Of a stretch of 64,000 nt of DNA, positions 58,377 to 64,000 are shown one piece after another (position 1 is the first letter of the stretch; every line of letters begins with the position of its first letter). The notes under the pieces are model-generated. The model was given only the letters and a program-made list of their open reading frames with translations. It was not told the origin of the DNA and searched no databases. The translations under genes were made by a program, and so were the position numbers. Source of the DNA: Piliocolobus tephrosceles (taxonomy: Eukaryota > Chordata > Mammalia > Primates > Cercopithecidae); the NCBI RefSeq assembly GCF_002776525.5, contig NC_045449.1:3621965-3685964 (forward strand), in the 5' to 3' direction.

Positions 58377-58864
58377 GTACTCCACCCCTCGCTTCTCCCA
58401 GACCTTCTGTTCAGACACACCCAGGCAGGTCTTGGGAGCTGGGGCCAAGCCACAGGCAGGGAGCCCAGGATTTGGCTGGGGCTCCCACCCCAACCCGAGG
58501 TAGCTGAGTAAGGATTCATGGTTAGGAGGGCTGTCCTGGCCTGGCACGCTTGGAGAGAAGCCTTTCCTTATGGAGGTGACATGGCACGGACCATGTGTGT
58601 GTGCTTGGGGGTGTAGGTGTGTGTAGATGGTTGTATTTGCAGGGCCCAAGCTGTTCACACACAGTGTGGAAGGATGCTGTGTGCACATGGGTGGTGTGTA
58701 CACTGGGTTGTGTGCAGGAGACACCGTGTGGCACGCGAGCACACAATACACACGCTGAAGGTGTTTGAGACCCTGTTCAGTGTCTGCACCCACCAGGCAG
58801 TGCAGGCTCAGGGCTAAGTCTGACTCCTGCTCAGGAGCTTAGAGTCAGAAAGTTCGAGGACAGC

Positions 58865-59005
58865 ACTTCTTAAACTTCGGTCCCAGAACGGCCTAGGGAG
58901 TTTGCCATCCACGCGGATCATATGGCCAGCCCTGGAGCCTTTGGTTCAGGAGGTCTGCGGTGGGCCCAGGAGCTTGCATTGTCAGTGAGTTCCCCAGGGA
59001 ACCCC
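58865..59005 (+). mobile_element. hAT-type fossil (MER5-like) in P2RX1 3' UTR
   Basis: 'cttcttaaacttcggtccc', 'tttggttcaggaggtctgcggtgggcccaggagcttgcatt'. Confidence 0.6.
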
Positions 59006-59034
59006 AAGGCCAGGAAGAAACAGGGCTCAAGCAG

Positions 59035-59235
59035 GGCTGTCTAATAGAACTTTCTTCGATGGTGAAAATGCCCTGAGCTGTCCAGTACGGCAGCCACTAG
59101 CCACATGTGTCTACTGAGCAGTTGAAATGTGGCTAGTTCAACTGAGGAACTGAATTTTGTGTTTCATTTGATTTTATTTTAGTTTAATTTAGTCACCTAT
59201 GGTTACTGACTGCCACATTGGAGAGCCCAGATCTA
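59035..59235 (+). mobile_element. hAT-type fossil in P2RX1 3' UTR
   Basis: 'ctaatagaactttcttcgatgg', 'gtccagtacggcagccactagccacatgtg', 'gttgaaatgtggctagttcaactgaggaactg'. Confidence 0.75.
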
Positions 59236-59573
59236 GAGAAATGGGGGCAGCGGGTTGGATAATGAGGGTCCAGAGAGAGAAGCACAAAGCTAGGGTACAG
59301 GTGTGTGAGAAGGCCCTGCCCAGCCCCAGCCCTTCCCCACCAGGAGCGGCTGAGGCTGGGGTCGGGCTCCACTGCGGGGTGTGGAATTGGAGCCAGAGCT
59401 CGGATTTGCGCAGGTCTCTCCTAGTATGCACCCTGAGCTTCTGGCAAACTGCTATCTGCCTGGCTGAGAGGGTAGGAGACTTCCTGGGGAGGCCCCTCTG
59501 CCCTGGCTGGGACCCACCAGGGCCCCAGGCTGGAGCCTCACGCTGCATCCAGTCAGGAGTCCTGGGCCGACCA

Positions 59574-59639
59574 TCAGGATGTCCTCATGTTCTCCTGCAG
59601 GCCCAGGGTGGAGCTGGTGGCTGCGAGGTCACGCTCACC
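59574..59639 (-). CDS. P2RX1: P2RX1 exon 12, coding part
   Basis: 66 bp: residues 379-399 (GERDLAATSSTLGLQENMRT, S) and stop. The first residue is Gly (GGT) where I remember Ala in human. Acceptor CACAG|GGTGAG. Confidence 0.95.
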   Translation of the reverse strand, partial: GERDLAATSSTLGLQENMRTS

Positions 59640-61853
59640 CTGTGTGTGTGGGGCAAGGGTTGCGGGATACAAGTCACCGCTGGGCAAGCAGCTGCCCACA
59701 CCACCCACCCCAACACAGACACACGCGCCAGAGGCCTTCGGAGGGCCTGGCGCAGGGGCTTCTCTTACCGCCCCTGGCCCCATGTCCTCAGCGTACTTGA
59801 ACTTCTTCTGCTTGTAGTAGTGTCTCTTGGGCAGGATGTGAAGCAGCAGCAGGTCACAAAGAACTGTGGCCTGAGGTCAGGGCAGGGCATGGAGACAGCG
59901 TGGGAATCCAGGGCGGGTACAGGGCCCTCCACATCCCACCTCAGTCCCTGGCGGTGTGGCCCCGGCTGGATCCGACCTCACTGGAGGCCAGTTTCCTGGA
60001 GGGTGGATGAGGCCCTGCAGGACCCTCAGGGGACCAAGATGGTTCCACCCCACTCTGTCCTGCCCCAGCTCTGGGCCTTGGTTTTCTTAGATCTACGGTG
60101 GGTGGTGGGCTGGGCAGCTGCTGGCTCAAACATGAGAGACGGGTAGAGTCAAGTTTCAGGGTGAGGCACGTGCTGCTGCTACTGAGTTGTGGAAGAGGAG
60201 GGGCCGACCCCAGCACGGTGACCCGGTGACCCCAGCGCTTACCACCCCAAAGATGCCAATTCCAGAGCCGATAGTGGTCATCGTGGGGATGATGTCAAAC
60301 TTCCCGGCCTGGTGGCAGGACCCAGGGAGAGAAGGGTTAACTGTCGGAAGGGGCCCAGCTGGAAAAGGTCGGACCTGGGACAAGGGGACTTCCCATCCTC
60401 GGCTGTGAACTGTGCCCCCCTCTGACTCTACATGGGCCACCAGGTGCTGGTCAGTAGACTTGGGTTTTGACCTTGGCTCTGCCTCCCTGGGCCCAGGGAG
60501 ACTGTGAGGGAGGCATGGCCACAGGTGGCAAAGCCCTGCCCTGGGCGTGCCCCATGCCCCATCTGTTATTATAAGTAAAACTGCTGAGTGAACCCACCCA
60601 ATCTCCGGTCGTCTATAACTGTAGACGCCCAGAGGTACTCACGGGAGCTGAGAATGCGTCTCAGCTGCCACCACCCTCACACTGGACACTCACCTTGCCG
60701 TCCACCAGGATGTCAAAGCGAATCCCAAACACCTTGAAGAGGTGACGGTGGTCGGTCCCGTTCTCCACAAAGTGCCTGGCAAACCTTGGGGAGGGGATCA
60801 GGCGGCAGGAGGGTGATGCAGGGGACTGTCTTGGGTCCGGGGTTCTTAGCGCATCAGGGATGCAGGAACTTTAGTGGTCTCTGAATACAGCCCCATCCCC
60901 AAACCCGGGCAGGATCCCAGGCCTCATTCTAAGAAAGCTGTGCTCAACTCTTGCCCCAACTCCTTTTTTATTTTTATTTATTTATTTATTGTGAGACGGA
61001 GTCTTGCGCTGTCGCCAGGCTGAATGGAATGCAGTGGCAAGATCTCGGCTCACTGCAACCTCAGCCTCCCGGGTTCAAGCGATTCTCCTGCCTCAGCCTC
61101 CCGAGTAGCTGGGACTACACGCACACGCCACCACGCCCAGCTAATTTTTGTATTTTTAGTAGAGACGGGGTTTCACCATATTGGCCAGGATGGTCTCCAT
61201 CTCTTGACCTCGTGATCTGCCCGCCTTGGCCTCCCAACGTGCTGGGATTACAGGTGTGAGCCACCGCGCCTGGCCCCAACTCCTTTTTGTTTGTTTGTTT
61301 GTTTGTTTGTAAGAGATGGGGTCTCATTCTGTCACCCAGGCTGGAGTGCAGTAGTATTATCACAACTCACTGCAGCCTCAGATTCCCGGTCTCAAAGTAA
61401 TCCTCCCACCTCAGCCTCCCAAGATGCCTTGATTACAGGTGTGGGTGCTGTGCCCAGCCATTGCTCCAGCTCCCGATGTCAGCAGTTTCCCCAGCTAGTC
61501 CTGGCCGGGTGGGCCTCGAGGGGTCTGAGACCCAGGGACAGGGGATTTGAGACTTCAATATCTTGCTCCCTGCTGGCTTCCTGCACGGCCACCCAAGCAG
61601 AATAGGAGCTGCCCAGGACCCTCTGCTGCCCTCTGGGGACACTTTCTCAGGCCTGAAGGGTTCTGGGAGTAGAAGAGCCCGCAGGACCACAAGGAAGAAT
61701 GTGCTGCTGGGGGCCTGGCAGATACCTGAAGTTAAAGCCTGGGGAGAGATTTTTCTCCTCGTACAGCCCATGGAACTCGTAGATGGGTTTGCAGTGTCGT
61801 ACGTGCCAGTCCAGGTCACAGTGCCAGTCGATGGTGATGCCAACCACTCCGCC
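59574..61853 (-). CDS. P2RX1: P2RX1, 3' part of the gene (last five coding exons)
   Basis: P2X purinoceptor 1 is an ATP-gated, Ca2+-permeable trimeric cation channel of the plasma membrane in smooth muscle and platelets. Five exons (numbered 8-12 by P2X gene convention) join in phase to encode residues 250-399 of the usual 399. Visible: the ectodomain Cys pair WHC...RHC (C261, C270), the NFR motif (N290-R292) and K309 of the ATP site, the glycosylation sequon N300-G-T, transmembrane helix 2 (about 328-357), and a short cytosolic tail ending in MRTS. Exons for the N-terminus, TM1 and most of the ectodomain lie beyond 64 kb. All splice sites are GT-AG. Confidence 0.97.
59769..59870 (-). CDS. 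P2RX1: P2RX1 exon 11, rest of TM2 and basic tail
   Basis: 102 bp: residues 345-378 (ATVLCDLLLLHILPKRHYYK... to MGPGA). The hydrophobic half of TM2 is followed by a Lys/Tyr-rich juxtamembrane tail that is conserved in P2X1. Acceptor CTCAG|GCCACA, donor GCG|GTAAGA. Confidence 0.96.
60243..60308 (-). CDS. P2RX1: P2RX1 exon 10, first half of TM2
   Basis: 66 bp: residues 323-344 (AGKFDIIPTMTTIGSGIGIF, GV), the start of the pore-lining second transmembrane helix. Acceptor CACCAG|GCCGGG, donor GTG|GTAAGC. Confidence 0.97.
60694..60784 (-). CDS. P2RX1: P2RX1 exon 9
   Basis: 91 bp: one base of Arg292, then residues 293-322 (FARHFVENGTDHRHLFKVFG... to VDGK). The sequon N300-G-T and the ATP-binding Lys309 are intact. 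The two residues after the sequon read Asp-His where I remember Asn-Tyr in human. Acceptor CCAAG|GTTTGC, donor AAG|GTGAGT. Confidence 0.96.
60962..61275 (-). mobile_element. Alu in P2RX1 intron 8
   Basis: (TTTA)n, 'gtgagacggagtcttgcgctgtcg' to 'gcgcctggcc'; target duplication 'ccccaactcctttttt'. Confidence 0.95.
61285..61461 (-). mobile_element. Alu fragment
   Basis: (GTTT)n, 'aagagatggggtctcattctg'; older and internally deleted, ends 'ctgtgcccagcc'. Confidence 0.88.
61726..61853 (-). CDS. P2RX1: P2RX1 exon 8
   Basis: 128 bp: residues 250-291 (GGVVGITIDWHCDLDWHVRH... to GFNF) plus two bases of Arg292. Contains Cys261 and Cys270, a conserved P2X disulfide, and most of the NFR ATP-site motif. 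Residue 271 is Lys where I remember Arg in human. Acceptor GGCAG|GGCGGA, donor TTCAG|GTATCT. Flanked by inverted Alus. Confidence 0.96.
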
Positions 61854-61910
61854 CTGCCAAGGGCACAAGTAGTTAAGATCTGGGATTTCAGGATCAAAAA
61901 CCCCCATCTC

Positions 61911-62213
61911 AGCCCGGCACGGTGGCTCACACCTGTAATCTCAGCACTTTGGGAGGCCGAGGCAGGTGGATCACCTGAGGTCAGGAATTCAAAACCAGTC
62001 TGGTTAATATAGTGAAAACCTGTTTCTACTAAAGATACAAAAATTAGCCAGGTGTGTTGGTTCACGCCTGTAGTCCCAGCTACTCGGGAGGCTGAGGTAG
62101 GAGAATCACTTGAACCTGGGAGGCGGAGGTTGCAGTGAGCCGAGATGCGTCACTGCACTCTAGCCTGGGCAACAGAGCCAAACTCCGTCTCAAAGACAAA
62201 AACAAACAAAAAC
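61911..62213 (+). mobile_element. Alu upstream of P2RX1 exon 8
   Basis: 'cagcccggcacggtggctcacacc'; target duplication 'aaaacccccatctca'. Confidence 0.95.
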
Positions 62214-62262
62214 CCCATCTCACAGCTGGTACCAGCACTCTTTCAAGAACAGAACGTTTTGG

Positions 62263-62567
62263 AGCCGGACGCAGTGGCTCGCGCCTGTAATGCCAGCACT
62301 TTGGGAGGCTGAGGTGGCAGATCACTTGAGATCAGGAGTTTGAGACCAGCCTGACCAACATGGTGAAACCTGTCTCTACTAAAAAATACAAAAATTAGCT
62401 GGTGTCGGGCACCTGTAATCCCAGCTACTTGGAAGGCTGAGGCAGGAGAATTGCTTGAACCCGAGAGGCAGAGGTTGTTGTGAGCCAAGATCATGCCATT
62501 GCACTCCAGCCTGGGCAACAAAGCAAAACTCTGTCTCAAAAAAATCAACAACAACAACAAAAAACTG
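62263..62567 (+). mobile_element. Alu
   Basis: 'gagccggacgcagtggctcgcgcc' to an (AAC)n tail. Confidence 0.94.
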
Positions 62568-62569
62568 AA

Positions 62570-63160
62570 CATTTTTTATTTAAGAAAAGATACTGAGAAG
62601 CTGTTTTGGGGTAGAGGTCCTGCCACCCTCACTGGCTTTCCCTCCCATTACCCTCCACACTCCAGCTCTCTGACCATTTCATTTGTATTTATTTATTTAT
62701 CAATTATTTATTTATTTTTGCCCTGCTCTTATAGCCCAGATATGTCCTTGTTATTTCCTTCTGTTTCACTCCATGTGTTTTCTTTGGGAACATTTCTCGC
62801 TTTATAATCATAAGTTTGTTTAGTGTGATTATGTATTAACCCATCTTCTCCAAGACTGCGCTCCAGGAGGACAAAGCTATCCGTCTCATTCATCACCAAC
62901 TCCTGAGTTCCCGGCACAGGTCCCAGTGTGGGAGGCAAGCGAACAGTTACTGCATTAATTAAAGATGGAATCTGTAAAGATGTGGATTGGGAAGAAAACA
63001 TTTGAGAAAGCGAAGCTCCTCTGGGCGAGGCAAGTAACAGGTGGAGATGGGCTGAGCAACAGAAGAGTTGGAAGGTGATCAGAAGAGGGGGCAGGGAGCT
63101 GGGCAACTTAGCAGGAGCCTAGTTCTGAGAAGTTCCCAGCTGAAGATGGCAGGGAGATTT
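62570..63160. other. P2RX1 intron 7, AT-rich, no exon seen
   Basis: Contains (TTTA)-rich DNA at 62685-62720 and faint L2-like words at 62840-62960. I searched for the preceding P2RX1 exon here and up to 64000 and saw no match. Confidence 0.6.
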
Positions 63161-63244
63161 TCTTTCCTTCCTTCCTTCCTTCCTTCCTTCCTTCCTTCCT
63201 TCCTTCCTTCCTTCCTTCCTTCCTTCCTTCTTTCCTTCCTTCCA
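63161..63244. repeat. (TTCC)n microsatellite
   Basis: About 20 units, the mutated tail of the adjacent Alu; likely polymorphic. Confidence 0.93.
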
Positions 63245-63524
63245 GACAGAGTCTTGCTCTGTTGCCCAGGCTGGAGTGTAGTAGTGCGATCTGAGCTCAC
63301 TGCAACCTCTGCCTCCCAGGTTCAAGCGACTCTCTTGCCTCAGCCTCCTGAGTAGCTGGGATTAAAGGCACATGCCACCACGCCCAGCTAATTTTTTTGT
63401 ATTTTTATTAGAGACGGGGTTTCACCGTGTTAGCCGGATGGTCTCAATCTCCTGACCTCGCGATCTGCCCGCCTCGGTCTCCCAAAGTGCTGAGATTACA
63501 GGCGTGTGCCACTGCGACCGGCCC
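63161..63524 (-). mobile_element. Alu with (TTCC)n tail
   Basis: (TTCC)n at 63161-63244, then 'agacagagtcttgctctg' to 'ctgcgaccggcc'. A 17-bp target duplication, 'gatggcagggagatttt', brackets the whole unit. Confidence 0.95.
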
Positions 63525-63604
63525 CGATGGCAGGGAGATTTTTAGAACAGGGAGGTCTCACATTCAGCACGTGTGTTGCTCTGGTGTGAACCCCCTCCAG
63601 GGGT

Positions 63605-63785
63605 CGGGAAACTGAGGCCCATGGGCCGGATCATGGCCAGGTTCATTGTTCACATATTGTCTGTGGCTGCCCTTGCCCTTCCACAGCGGACTTGGGTAGT
63701 TGGCACAGAGCCCATATAGCCGGCAAAGCTGAAAATAGTTCCTGTCTGGCCCTCGAAAGAAAAAGTTTGCTGACCTCCCTTGTAG
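63605..63785 (+). mobile_element. hAT-type DNA transposon fossil
   Basis: 'cattgttcacatattgtctgtggctgcc', 'cggacttgggtagttggcacagagcccatatagccggcaaagc', 'agaaaaagtttgctgacctcc' match a common Charlie-type element. Confidence 0.75.
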
Positions 63786-63889
63786 ACAGACAAATGTGTC
63801 GTGAGTGGGTTATTTTGGTAACATCACAGAAAAGGGATTGATTTAGTTCCTGAATAGGCAACTGTGAGAGCAGGACTAATAAGGATCGC

Positions 63890-64000
63890 GTGCTGACAGG
63901 TGTAGAGACTTCCCACGTGCCAGGCAGCGAGACCCGCCAGGCACACCGCGTCAACTCACTTGACCCTCGGGACGACTTCACGAGACTGGCACCATTATTG
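63890..64000 (-). mobile_element. MIR fragment at window end
   Basis: 'cacgtgccaggcagcgag' to 'tcacgagactggcaccattattg' resembles the reverse MIR 3' half. Confidence 0.5.

Larger units (their letters stand above)
58350..59573 (-). other. P2RX1: P2RX1 3' UTR
   Basis: About 1.2 kb from the stop codon to just past an AATAAA signal. It contains two old hAT-type transposon fossils (58865-59005 and 59035-59235) and a GT/AC-rich patch (58590-58750). Confidence 0.7.

Noticed and set aside
61860..64000. P2RX1 exon 7
   Set aside because: No minus-strand segment resembles the P2X1 ectodomain upstream of residue 250. The interval holds three Alus, a hAT fossil and AT-rich DNA.

Overview
The window is mammalian nuclear DNA, almost certainly from an Old World monkey. 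About fifty Alu elements are present. Several young ones carry the cercopithecid AluY signature: a 'ggctcaagcctg' head, 'gagacgggcggatcacgaggtcagg', and 'gagatccggccactgc' in the right arm. Exons are short, GT-AG bounded and spread over kilobases. Gene order matches human 17p13.2 as I remember it (NCBP3, CAMKK1, P2RX1). All three genes run on the minus strand, so transcription goes from high to low coordinates. There are five runs of N.

Layout. (1) 1-8.9 kb: the 5' part of NCBP3 (formerly C17orf85), with coding exons 1-3 at 8738-8556, 5624-5559 and 2186-2081 and a CpG-island promoter at about 8.2-9.0 kb; the rest of the gene lies left of the window. (2) 9.0-21.28 kb: intergenic, full of Alu, MIR and L2 sequence and pyrimidine tracts, with two assembly gaps and a 155-bp duplicated segment (15.92 and 19.90 kb). 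(3) 21.28-54.9 kb: all of CAMKK1, 16 exons. The 15 coding exons join with consistent phases into exactly 505 codons plus stop. There is a 1.9-kb 3' UTR with AATAAA, a 5' UTR-only exon in a CpG island, and two minisatellites in introns. (4) 54.9-58.35 kb: a short intergenic spacer of L2, MIR and hAT fossils. (5) 58.35-64 kb: the 3' part of P2RX1, its last five coding exons (residues about 250-399 by the human count) and a 1.2-kb 3' UTR with AATAAA. The upstream exons lie right of the window.

The three products act in separate pathways: NCBP3 in nuclear mRNA cap binding and export, CaMKK1 in the Ca2+/calmodulin kinase cascade, and P2X1 as an ATP-gated cation channel. Nothing in the sequence suggests an operon-like or shared function; the linkage is ordinary conserved synteny.

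I found no prokaryotic, viral or unknown protein-coding system. Most long open frames are Alu, tandem-repeat or CpG-island shadows. The points worth a second look are the intronic minisatellites with gaps, the intergenic duplication, the CRE/CpG cluster in CAMKK1 intron 1, repeated Alu insertion at the same sites, inverted Alu pairs around exons, a G14 run in the CAMKK1 3' UTR, a 22-nt microexon, and a few amino-acid differences from the human proteins as I remember them.
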